A program made the translations under genes and the position numbers. Below, one piece after another: positions 22,762 to 33,037 of a DNA stretch of 64,000 nt (positions within the stretch are counted from its first letter, which is position 1; each line of letters starts with the position of its first letter). The notes below the pieces were generated by a model, which saw nothing but the letters and a program-made list of their open reading frames with translations, ran no database searches and was not told where the DNA came from. Location of the stretch: NCBI GenBank assembly GCA_024138025.1, contig JAMXBD010000206.1, forward strand, positions 806,001 through 870,000. The letters run 5' to 3'. The stretch is from Combretum micranthum. Taxonomy: Eukaryota > Streptophyta > Magnoliopsida > Myrtales > Combretaceae.

Positions 22762-23219
22762 TGAAATTCGTATGGAAATTTGGGGCTGCCAAAAGGAAGG
22801 GTTAATTTGTCCAAATTGAAGTCAAATGTCATCCAAATCTCACCATTAGGGGTATATTTGTCCTAGGTTTAATTTGGAGAAATTTCAAATGCATTTGAGT
22901 CAAATTTGAGCTTAAAAAGTGGGTCTACTTTAACCAAAAATTCTATCATGTTTTATGCAAATTAAAAAGCAATTTAATTACATTCTAAACATAATGCATG
23001 CATATTGATTTACAAAAAGACACACACTCATTAGGCTATTCACACATTTATTATACTATACAAACATTTATAAACATCCAACAATAATATTAATTACATA
23101 ATACTAAACACTTATAATTCAACACATTAACTAATTACATTAGCTAATCACACACACACATATATATATCATCCCAATATCATATTAGCATGCAATATAA
23201 GGAAGTCATGGCTATTTCA

Positions 23220-23224
23220 GTATG
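23220..23224. repeat. Target-site duplication GTATG (right) of solo LTR A1
   Basis: An exact repeat of 20534-20538. Confidence 0.9.
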
Positions 23225-24010
23225 ATCGCCAATAATATGATCTAAGTCTTATTTGGCCCCTAAACTAAAATAGGCATGCATTGTACGACAGCATGTTGCA
23301 TTAACTTGGTACCTACGTCACGTGTTGATGTTCCTATTCTATGGTAATGCCTTGTCACTTTGGGAGAGCTCGGGTGGGGTTATCATAAGGTTTTCAGCCC
23401 AATGGGAACTAAGTAGGCACCAAAGGACTTTGCCTAAGTTGGAGTCAGCTTTTAAAGTGTTAACACTCAAGGGGTTTCCGAGGTTCTGAGATGAAGTTGA
23501 GATTATGTTGAATATGTATATAAGTAAGTATGCTATATACTAAGTAAATTCTGGAAAAGCTTTTCCTTCCTTGGTTGTCGGTCTTTCCTAGGTATAGACT
23601 ACTTTAGCTGATCCTTTAACTCCCAAGAGAGGGCATAAATCTCCATTGATTTGGATTCCACTCATCCGAATTGTGCATTACATATGGTTGAGTGTGGCAT
23701 TATATTGCATACAATTGTAATTAAAACTTGTTTGGCATTTGTTTGAAGTGTGGTTTGATCATGTTATCTCACTGAGTTGTTGTGTGTGAGCACACACTTA
23801 CAAACTTTATGTGCTTTCAGGGATCTCTAGAGTGAATCCAAGCTCGAGGCAAGGAGTGGTAATAGGCTTAAAGGGGAAATCTAGGACCCGAATGAGAGTT
23901 GGAGATAGTTTCATTTGTATAGAATACCTTATGTTTGTTCCTTATTAGTTTGTAAACTTTGTTAGGAGCTTATCCTAAGATGTATGTAAGGAGACATGTT
24001 ATAAAGAACT
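23225..24010. mobile_element. Old LTR-like sequence, right part
   Basis: Continuation of the sequence interrupted by A1. It contains CTCACTGAGTTGTTGTG and a plus-strand acceptor TTTATGTGCTTTCAG at 23820, features often seen in plant gypsy LTRs. There is no protein coding capacity, and the right border is not determined. Confidence 0.35.
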
Positions 24011-24639
24011 TATACGCATGCGAAATTTCTCATCTTAACAACCTCAAGATTTGGTTTGTAAGGCTTGTGTGTGCATCCACGTTACTCCACTGAGGCTGTG
24101 TGCATGCAAGGAATGAGTAAGAGTAAGATGATAGGGAGGAGAAGCAGGCAATCTTAGGGAGCTCGAACGAACTAGTGATAGGTGGAGGAGCTATATAACA
24201 TCAACTCCACTATTCTAGAAAAGAGGCTATGTATTCTTTACTCTAAACTTTATTTGATCTCTTATGAGAGTATTCCAGCAACTCAGTGGCACTTCTATCC
24301 AATTCTGGATCTCTTAAATGAGGGGGAGCTCTGGGTATTTATAAAGCTTGGCTTTTAATGACGTACATTGGATCATATTGACCATCAATGGATGAGATGA
24401 GTCCTTATAATGATGGATTTTTTCATGGACTCTCTAGCCCATGGAAGGCCTCTTTAAGTACATGAGCTCCTTGAGAGAGGTTGAAAGTAGGCAAGTTAGC
24501 CCAGTCCAAAGATCCCTACTCCAAGAACACTATATCAAATCTCCCTTAGTCATCCAAATTTCATGGACTTGACTCTCAATCTAAAGATCCCTATCACTCA
24601 ATCTAAAGAGTCGAAATCCAGATTTAGCCCTCTATAATG
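24011..24639. other. No gene recognised
   Basis: Non-coding sequence, possibly more of the old repeat to its left. I see no domain, tRNA or clear repeat border. Confidence 0.5.
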
Positions 24640-25385
24640 GGTAAAAAAAAAACTTTAAATAGATTACGTTTTCTATTTTTGTTTTTCAAATTAATGGAAA
24701 ATCATTGTCATTTTTAAGAAAGTTATTTTTCAAATCAAGCATTTTTTGAATTAGAATGGAAAGTTAATTGTTGGGTTAATCTCTACATGTATTGCTACTT
24801 TAAGAAAATTATAATTTTTCAATTCTTATAAAGATGATATGTTATTTGTAGTTTAGATATGAAAAGAATTTAATTGGAAAAAATTAAAAGAAGCATTAGA
24901 AAATTATAAAAATAAATTAAAGAGTAGTTGTAAGTAATTATTGTAACATCACTTACCTCTTATGCTTTAACTTTAAACAAAATGTTTGGATACAATAGAT
25001 GCTAATAATAATTTATTTACATGCATTTACAAGTTATATAATATTTTTAAGTCAAAACTAAAAAAGTTTATCAGCATATTTTTGTAGATATAATTGAATA
25101 TATTAAAATATATTATTTAAAAAAAAAGTATCTATCAATAAAAACATTTTGTGCTAACATGTGATTTTTCTCAAAACAAAAGGATCCAGAATTATGTTGA
25201 TTCTATAAGAAGAACCCCATATATAAAAATATGTCCTTTTACGAAAACCTTTCCACAAAAGACTATTTTGTGCTAATAAATAATTTTCCTTAAAATAAAC
25301 AAGATCTAGTAGTAACTTAGAGCAAAATTATGCCCATTGATCACAAAATTATGATATAATTAGCCATATAATTAAAGGAAGATTT
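24640..25385. repeat. Diverged 0.7-kb repeat, copy 2
   Basis: Direct, diverged copy of 17340-18060 (see there). The two copies flank the older LTR and solo LTR A1, about 7 kb apart, so this is either two members of one dispersed family or one segmental duplication. Confidence 0.7.
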
Positions 25386-26034
25386 CTACTATCTTGTCCA
25401 TGATAGCATGAGGAGAGCATGCCAATCTCCTCATCATTAAAATAAATGTAATATGTTATATTAAGTACTCTATTATTACGATCATGATTGAATATAACTC
25501 TAAGTCATTAATTAATCAATGAAACTAGTCCTATTAGAAAAATAGCGCAAAAATTTTCATATTATAATTGGCCGAATGATACATTGATTATTTGTATAAA
25601 TGATTTGATTGCATGACACACTCAATATAGATATGGTAATCATGCATAAAATTTCAACTCACTTTTGTAGGACTTTTTTATTTACATCGAGTGACTTGAA
25701 TGAAATGCACCCCTACAACAACATTGTCCATGTCATGTACAACCAGAGAGGAGATGTTTTGGGAGTTTCTAAATATTACAAGGATTGGTGGATGATAGTT
25801 GTGATGTTATTAGACTCATTTGTTGTTGTTGTTTAGACTTAAACTTGTCAATGTTGGTTTGTTAGATGATAGATTTATGTTCTTACATTCTAAATTTAGA
25901 AGTGAATATGATTTGTATCATGTAGATTGATGGAGAACTACTATGAGCCAACAAGTTATTTGTGTACAATTTGGTGTTTATATTACCTAGTCTAATAGGC
26001 ATCATGCATAAATTATGGTATCCAATAGGATTTT
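25386..26034. other. Gene-free; one member of a dispersed repeat family
   Basis: About 25410-25560 matches the dispersed family seen at 8460-8635 (CGATCATGATTGAATAT ... AAAAATTTTCAT). The frame 25609-25836 (+) has no recognisable domain. Confidence 0.5.
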
Positions 26035-26165
26035 TCTTTTTTTTTTTTTTCTTTTTCATGTAGTTACTTTACAATAACATAGTCACTAAGAACCAATATA
26101 ATGTGAGAAATCAAACTCGGTATCTTAAGAATGAGCATAAATACAACTAAACTGCATGGTCATTT
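26035..26165 (-). mobile_element. Degenerate tRNA-derived SINE (probable)
   Basis: On the minus strand, a box-A-like TTTAGTTGTATTTATG is followed 20-30 nt later by a box-B-like CGAGTTTGATTTC, and the element ends in an A-rich tail (the T-rich run at 26035-26060 on the plus strand). Pol III promoter boxes plus an A tail are the SINE hallmarks. Both boxes are worn and no duplication was found, so it is only probable. Confidence 0.35.
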
Positions 26166-27836
26166 CGACCCTTTTTTTTTTTTTTGGTCGAATCATTTAG
26201 ACTAATTTATTATCTGATTATTCCAATGCTTATAAAAAGTAAATATCATAGAGATTTTACCATGGTCAACTACATGATAGGCCTTAAAATATTCTTGTCT
26301 TATTTTTATTTTTATATGCCTTTTTGTAATAAAGATAGCCAATATGGAGCATTTATCGAATCTAAAATTCATGCTCGAATTCAACTTGCTTGTTTTCCGT
26401 ATTTCTAAAATATAAAAATAAGTCATTAAATATATATACATATATATTAAATTAAAAATTAATTTTTGTTGTTTTAATTAGATATTTATATATAATTTAT
26501 TATAAATATAAAACTTACAAATCTATTAATAAGCGTATTTATGATGCTATTAGCAAGTCTATTTATAAGCATAAGCATACTTATGAGCTTGGTAAGTTTA
26601 ATGGAAAGTCAAGCTTGAATCTTTTAAATTGGATCACCATCTGGCAGAGTGGGAATAATATCCATCACGTGCAAAAACGGTGGATGCTGACATGCAATGT
26701 CAACAAAGTTGATCCACCCAATTGGCTCCTAAATATATGTTCTGATATGTATAGGTTCTATGTATGTCAAACTGCGTCCTCCTTTCTTTTTAATGAGAAA
26801 CTCTTGAGTTCCGATTTCAATAAAACATTATCACCAAAGGCTTTATTAGACAACTCATGTAAAAACAAAAAAAAAATGGTGGATTTGATAAAGGTTTGTG
26901 AAATTGTTATATAATAAATATAATAATTCATATTATATCTATAAATTTAAATTTTTAGAATAAATAAGTATGGTGCTTACTTGAGCATAGTATCAAAATA
27001 GCATATGGTAAGTTTAAAATCCCATGCACTTATAATCCCATTTAATTAAATTGTCTACTTAATGAGTCTAAGTTAAAGTCTTAACAGGCAAGTACTGGGA
27101 AGTATTATATAATAAATATAATAACTCTATCATATGTATAAACTTAAACTTTTAAACTAAATGGTTGAAGTACTAACCTAATTAATCATATGCCAAATAT
27201 TGCCGCATTTGTATTATAGGTACCATAAGAAATATTAAATAATATAGCAAATAAATTTTAAATTAAAACCATTTGAATTAATATTATTTTCTCTATGTGG
27301 TAAGTATTTTTAATCATTCTAAAGCAATTTCTTTACAACTATAACTATTTTCTTTATGTTAAACTTTATTTGATAAATATGTTCTCTATATGGCACAAGA
27401 GATCAAAAACTCTCTTACACTTTAATATTATAAATAAATGGAAACCTTTAAAATTATTTGCATGATAGTGTTTTTTAAATTTGTAATTTTTTTCCTTTAC
27501 ATATTATTTAATTAAATAATTAATGAAAATCCTTTTGTTGTAAAAAATAAGAAAAAACATTAAATTCTATATGCTTACAATAGAGGGATCCTATATACCT
27601 TATCTCTTTGTCTTAGGTATGAAAGTGTTATAGGAGATTCTAGGAAAATGGTTCCACTCTCCTTCATTTTCTTATCATTAGAGAGATAAAGACGAAGGGT
27701 TTATCTATCTTTGTTTTGCTTGCGATCCTTTCATTTTTCGTAGGGGTAGCATGTCTTCTATCTTTGTTTGTCTATCATGCGTCGCAAGCTTTAAGCTTTT
27801 TACAGGTTTGAAAGCAAATGAAGTAAAAGTTAGCTT
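26166..27836. other. Gene-free AT-rich DNA
   Basis: The open frames at 26184-26408 (+), 26202-26441 (-) and 26615-26914 (+) show no domain. No RNA gene or repeat border was recognised. Confidence 0.5.
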
Positions 27837-28300
27837 TGTTATAATTTTATGGACTCGCATATATTAATAATTATATTTTATATGCTATTATAAGGTTTGG
27901 CCTTAAATTAAAAGTAATCAAATAAAGTTACAGTTAAGCGCCTAAATAATCTTATATTATATGGGCTATTATATGTGTGGAAACCCTAGCATCGCATTCC
28001 TAATATATGAATGTACAAATTAGGAGAAGGCTCACACATATATAATGGGTTATGGTCCCCAAGAGAACATATAGTTTTATTTTCTCACTACTCATCGTAG
28101 AAAAGAGTAATAGGCTATACATGTCTCTTGGAAGACACAAAACCAAAGAATAAAGAAAATCAATAACATCTACGCCAATAGATTTAGGTACGCTTCCGTA
28201 ATCATTTTAGTTTTATGGTACCTTAATTTTACACATGTGATCCTGAATATAAAAGAATTCAGAAATTTATTTTATCAAGTATTACCAAAGCATTTGTGTG
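27837..28300 (+). repeat. 5' LTR of the copia element
   Basis: It begins TGTTATAATTTTATGGACTC and is colinear with 37989-38454, which begins TGTTAGAATTTTATGTACTC. Both share TAAGGTTTGGCCTTAAAT, GGTTATGGTCCCCAAGAGAA and ACACAAAACCAAAGAATAAA. The right end is set by the primer-binding-like site and is uncertain by some bases. Confidence 0.85.
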
Positions 28301-28312
28301 TAGAATTAGAGC
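28301..28312 (+). other. Primer-binding site, degenerate (copia)
   Basis: TAGAATTAGAGC agrees at 9 of 12 positions with TGGTATCAGAGC, the usual initiator-tRNA-Met primer site of plant copia elements, and it lies at the LTR edge. Confidence 0.6.
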
Positions 28313-30307
28313 TTCTGTTGGTATTGATTCTATTGGGTTAGGGTTTTAAAAGTAAATGTCAAAGGATTTTTTTTTAATTATATGTATATATGCTCGTCTC
28401 TATTTTCTTCCCTTTACATGCATAAAATCAACATATTTTCCTTTGTCGTGTCCATCTTCTATTATGGCTTTTTTTTTTCGAATAATTATGTTTTAGATAT
28501 TCATATTCTGGATTCATGAACCAAGATTTGTTACAATTTTATTTTAATAAGAAAATGTATTACGCAAACGCTTTTTAACTTAGTTAAGCTATATTAATAA
28601 ACAAAACTTGTTTTTTATATGTTTGAGCTTTAATATGCATATATATGCTTGTGTTTGTATGTGTATTGTTCTCTATAAATTGTGTAAGAATAAATTAAGC
28701 GCCACAGCTTGGTCGTAGCCTTGGCAAGGGGCAAATCGGGGGCTCGATAAGTTTGATCCAAGGCACGATAAGTGGAACAAAATGAGAAAGCACGGTTTTA
28801 ATCATGGACTTCGTCAAGGACAAAAACCCAAGGCGCAACGAGTGGAACAAAATAAGTTGCATAAACTTGGTTGCGAGTCATGTCGAGGGTTCGACAAGTT
28901 TAAACTCCAAGACGCAATAAGTTTAAATCTTATGCTCAATGAACGCAGACTTGGTCGACTAAGGCGCGACGAGCCTAGGGCATGCGATTGTTTAAAAGAT
29001 AGCCATTGCAAACTTTCAAGTTCTCTCTTATGAGGCATTTGTGAAGTCTTCTTCGTGAGACAATTGTTTTGATTGAATGAGATGGGTGAAATCCTCATTA
29101 AGTGAGGAAAACTGTGAATCATGGAGCTAGAGAACAAGTCGAACTCCATGTTAAATCTGATGTAATCTTTCATTCCCTTATCTCTTTATTATTGCTATTA
29201 TAATTGTGCAAGATAAAAAGAGATAATGGTTGGATAAGTGAGCTTAAAATCGATTTAGGAACTCGCCTTATAGCTTCTGCATCTGCATGTATGTATAAAC
29301 AAGCCTAGCTGTGCTTTAAATCTTTTAATAATTTTTAATTTTTTTAAACTTGGATTAGCCATCGCCATATCATAGAACATGGAATATTGATTGTACGTTT
29401 ACTTGCCGATGATGATATAGATTGAATAATATAATATTGATGATACATAGGGTTTGATTAAAAAAAGAAAAAAAACTGTGAGGGGGTAAAGTAAAGTATT
29501 CTAAGTTGTAGGAATTTTATAATGTCTAATATGATTTCATGGAAAATTCATTCGGCTATATCCAATATTACTTGTCGTACTTTTGTTTGATTCTTTGGGT
29601 ATGATATGTGTTTTAGCTTTATTTCTTGATTCTAGTAATATTGCTTTGTTCGGTGGCTTATTAAGCTAGAGATATGGCATTGACATTTATATGATTGGAT
29701 GTTTTTGTTGTGTCATGAAATTTTATGTAATTGATTTTCAACATAATATATGCCATGTTTGTCATAATTATAAATAAAAGGAACAAGGTATTCTTATCAA
29801 TGCAAATAATAATCAGCCCAAAAGAAGGTTATTATTTGATCGAATGATAGATATATGTTATGATAATTGGTATTTTAAATTGACTAATTGAAACAATATG
29901 TTATCAAAGTGACCTCTTTTTTGTAGATTAATTACTATTTAAAATATCAAAACAGTTTTGTGTGATTGAATTTCATGTGGATAGTAGTCAGCCCAAACAA
30001 GGATTAATATTTAGCTGAAATTCAAACACACCTATAGTGATAAATATGTGGCAATTATATAGTTACTTTTCCATGTGAATCATGAGTCTTTCTAAAGAAA
30101 GACTTACTATTTAGCAAGATTTGTTGTCAATATTTGATCATTACAATGAGAGTACCACTTACAAATTGATATTTTTGTCCAAAGACGAAATTTCAATATT
30201 GTGCTAGGTATCTTATGATGGGACAACTGTTATTTATATTTGTTAAAAATATTTCATTCAATTTTTAATTATGGGTATATTATTTTGTTATTTTTGTTCC
30301 CTATTCA
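28313..30307 (+). other. Unusually long non-coding leader of the copia element
   Basis: Two kilobases separate the primer-binding site from gag, where copia elements usually have far less. A GC-richer block (28690-29030) holds imperfect repeats built on AAGGCNCNACNAGTGGAACA (28759 and 28830) and CTTGGTCG (28710, 28953) or CTTGGTTG (28866). The frames 28782-29033 (+) and 28814-29173 (-) fall in this block and look like by-products of the repeats. The extra length may be an old insertion that I could not delimit. Confidence 0.55.
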
Positions 30308-31136
30308 ATGAATAATGCTGGTTTAATATCTACCAACATCAATTTTATATCTATGCTAAATGGGAAAAACTTAAAGATTTGGAAAGAGAACGCTATGATC
30401 ATTCTTGGCTGCATGGATCTAGACCTTGCTCTTCGGATTGAGCACCCCCCTTCTCTTACAACTACAAATTGCTTTAATGAAAGAGGGATTATGAGAAGTG
30501 GGAATGCTCAAATTGTATGAGTCTTGTGATCATGAAACATACAATTCCAAAAACATTCGAAGGCACATTATTTGAGGAAAGAGATGCCAAGTTTTCCTTC
30601 ACAAACTTGAACAACATTTTGTTAAAAACAAAAAGGTAGAGACAAGTATTCTTTTAAGGAATCTTGTTTCCATGAGATATAAAGGTAATGGGAACATCGG
30701 GGAATACATTTTAGAGATGTCCCATCTTGCTTCAAAACTAAAGGCACTAAAGTTAGAGCCGACTAAAGACTTGCTTATACATTTAATTTTGATCTCCCTT
30801 CCAATGCAACTTAGTCAATTTAAAATCAATTATAACTGTCAAAAGGAGAAATGGACTCTTAATGAACTCATTTCACATTGTGCACAAGAAGAAGAGAGAT
30901 TAAAGCAAGAGAAAGTTGAAAGTGCTCAGTTGGCATCCACTTCTAAGAACAGTAATAAGAAAAGAAAGAAGGATAAAGTAGTTACAAGTATCGGACCACA
31001 AAGAAGCAACAAAAGGAACAAAAACAACCAACTGAGGAATTTGTTTGCTGCTTTTGTAGAAAGACTTCTCACAAGAAAAAGGAATGCACCAAGTATCATG
31101 CTTGGAATGCAAAGAAAGGTACACCTTTTGCTTTAA
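30308..31136 (+). pseudogene. copia gag remnant with CCHC zinc knuckle
   Basis: The first segment opens with MNNAGLISTNINFISMLNGK, then NLKIWKENAMIILGCMDLDL (family: KLNGxNFxxWKxxMxxxLxxxDL). A later frame, 30672-31136, carries MRYKGNGNIGEYILEMSHLA and LISLPMQLSQFKINYN, the core UBN2-type gag domain. In a shifted frame just before 31080, CCFCRKTSHKKKEC gives an intact C-x2-C-x4-H-x4-C knuckle. At least two frameshifts separate these parts, so no full nucleocapsid protein can be made. Confidence 0.85.
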
Positions 31137-31139
31137 TTT

Positions 31140-31230
31140 GCTATAAGGTTAATATGATTTCAGTGGCTAGATACACTTGGTGGTTAGATTCTAGTACTAC
31201 TACTCATATAAGTGTGTTCATGTAAGGTTC
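31140..31230 (+). pseudogene. copia aspartic protease remnant
   Basis: The frame reads RYTWWLDSSTTTHIS. Active copia proteases read WxLDSGATxH here, so the catalytic D-S-G has become D-S-S. A stop follows within about ten codons. Confidence 0.7.
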
Positions 31231-31572
31231 CCTAAGTTGTCAAAAACCTAGTGATAGTGAAAGATACATCTATGTAAGTGATGGAAAGGTAGTTGAAGTT
31301 AAGGCAATAGCGAATTTTAGGTTATTATTTGGAACTAGAAATTATTTAGATTTGAAAGAGACCTATATTATACCTTTTTTAAGCGTAATTTGTTTTATAT
31401 TTTCGTATTAGACAAATTAGGTTATTTTTGTTCTTTTGGAAATGGATAATTTAGTCTTTTTTATGATTCAAAACTTACTAATTTTGGTTTTTTATCAAGA
31501 CATGATAACCTATATTTACTTAACACTATTGCCCCATCTAATGAATCCTTGCATGTTAACTCATGAGGTACT

Positions 31573-32420
31573 AAAAGAAAATTAAATATTGAGAACTCTT
31601 CTTCATTGTGTCATAAACATTTAAGGCACATCTCTAAACAAAGAATTGAAAGGCTTATGTCAGATCGAATCCTTGATTCACTTGATTTATCAAACTTTGA
31701 AGTTTGTATTGAGTGTACTAAAGGGAAGCAAATAGACAAAAGGGTATTAGGTGTCAAAAAATCTCCAGACATCTTAAAACTAATCCATACAAATATTTAT
31801 AGGCCATTTTCTACAACTTCTTGGAATGGTCAAAAATACTTTATTACGTTCATAGACAGTTATTCATGTTACGGGTACCTTTTATCTCATTCATGAGAAG
31901 TCATAGGCATTGGACATGTTCAAATTTTCTAAAGCCGAAGCTGAGGATCAACTTAGCAAAAGAATTTTAAGTGTTAGATATGATCATAGTGGTTAATACT
32001 ATGGCAGATATGATAGTACATGTGAACAACGTCTAGGTTCATTTGCCAAATTCCCATAAGAATGCGGGATCATCCTACAATATACTATGCTAGGGAGCCC
32101 TAGCCGAATGGTGTTGCTGAAAGACAAAATAGAACATTAAAAGACATAGTGAGAAGTATGATTGCTCATTCTAACTTACCAGATTCATCCGGGGAGAGAT
32201 ATTAAAGACTGTGAGTTAGACCCTTAATAGAGTCCCAACTAAGGCAATGTCTAAAACTCCTTATGAATTATGGACAGGCAAAAGACCTAGTATAAAGCAT
32301 TTTAAAATTTAGGGATGTCTAGTAAAGGCAAGGCCGTATAGGCCAAATAAGAGAAAACTAGACTTAAGAACAGTCAGCAGTTACTTTGTTGGTTACTCCG
32401 AACGATTTTAGGGGTACAAG
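31573..32420 (+). pseudogene. copia GAG-pre-integrase and integrase remnant
   Basis: LCHKHLRHISKQRIERLM and CIECTKGKQ give the H-H-C-C zinc-binding head that opens copia integrase (starting near 31600). WNGQKYFITFIDSYSCYGYL follows, matching the first catalytic aspartate segment (FIDDYSRY). Downstream, NGVAERQNRTLKDIVRSMI-like text appears in another frame near 32105-32165 and the PYELWTGKRPS motif near 32265. Stops and shifts break it in several places. It is the plus-strand continuation of the same element. Confidence 0.8.
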
Positions 32421-32769
32421 TTTTATGATCCCACAAATAAATCTATTTTTGAGATGGGAAATGCCAAATTTCTTGAGGATGTTGAGTTTGAGGAGGGACA
32501 TACAATTAGAAAACTTTGTCTTTAAAGAGGAAGTAAAATCCAATTCTTTTCCTATGATTACTATTAATCATGATCAGGTAACCATTCCTGATATTATTCC
32601 AAAAGTAACACTAGAACAACAAGAAAATATTGAAAATCTCCCTAATCAAAGTCAAATGAATAATACTCTTGATGAACAAACTTAACAACATCAAGAACAA
32701 ATACCATTAAGAAGATCCACTAGAGAGAGGAGAAATGCAATTCCAGATGATGACATTGTTTTTCTCCAA

Positions 32770-33037
32770 TAACATGATATGGCCACTAGCATGGTGGAAG
32801 ATGATCCAACTAACTTCCATGAGGCCATTGGAAGTTCTAATTCTCAAAAGTGGATTAACGCTACGAATGAGGAAATTAAGTCCATGGCAAGCAATGATGT
32901 GTGGGACCTTGTCCCATTACTTGAACATGTAAAACCCATTGCTTATCAATGGATATTTAAGATCAAAAGGGATTCAAGAGGCAATATGGAAAGATATAAC
33001 GCTCATCTTGTTGCAAAAGGCTTTACTAAAAAGAAGG
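32770..33037 (+). pseudogene. copia reverse transcriptase, N-terminal part
   Basis: The frame carries FHEAIGSSNSQKWINATNEE, then IKSMASNDVWDLV, then WIFKIKRDSRGNMERYNAHL and VAKGFTKK. This is the standard start of copia RT (EA-x5-W-x2-AM-x-EE-x3-L-x2-N-x-TW-x-LV ... K-x-K-x3-G-x3-RYKARLVAKGF). It is cut at 33037 by the insertion of solo LTR B and resumes at 36263 with GVEFKETF. Confidence 0.9.
33033..33037. repeat. Target-site duplication GAAGG (left) of solo LTR B
   Basis: GAAGG precedes the LTR, and AAAGG (36263-36267) follows it. One of five bases differs, probably by later mutation. Confidence 0.6.

Larger units (their letters stand above)
20539..23219 (-). mobile_element. Solo LTR, family A copy 1 (2681 bp), Ty3/gypsy type
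   Basis: The block is bounded by TG..CA ends (plus strand TGTAAGGACCCG ... GGCTATTTCA) and by exact 5-bp duplications GTATG. It matches 56900-59593 over its full length and 63201-64000 in part. No primer-binding site, polypurine tract or retroviral protein is present, so it is a solo LTR left by LTR-LTR recombination (or a non-autonomous element with nothing inside). Its minus strand is the sense strand: it then ends in GGGTCCTTACA, as many plant gypsy LTRs do. In sense order it holds a U3-like start, a leader with (CTTT)n, a 5' splice-like site, a GC-rich repeat block, two hairpins, a 3' splice-like site and a short acidic reading frame. Confidence 0.9.

Noticed and set aside
28782..29173. 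Overlapping plus and minus frames of 83 and 119 codons
   Set aside because: They lie in the repeat block of the copia leader and look like repeat by-products with no domain.
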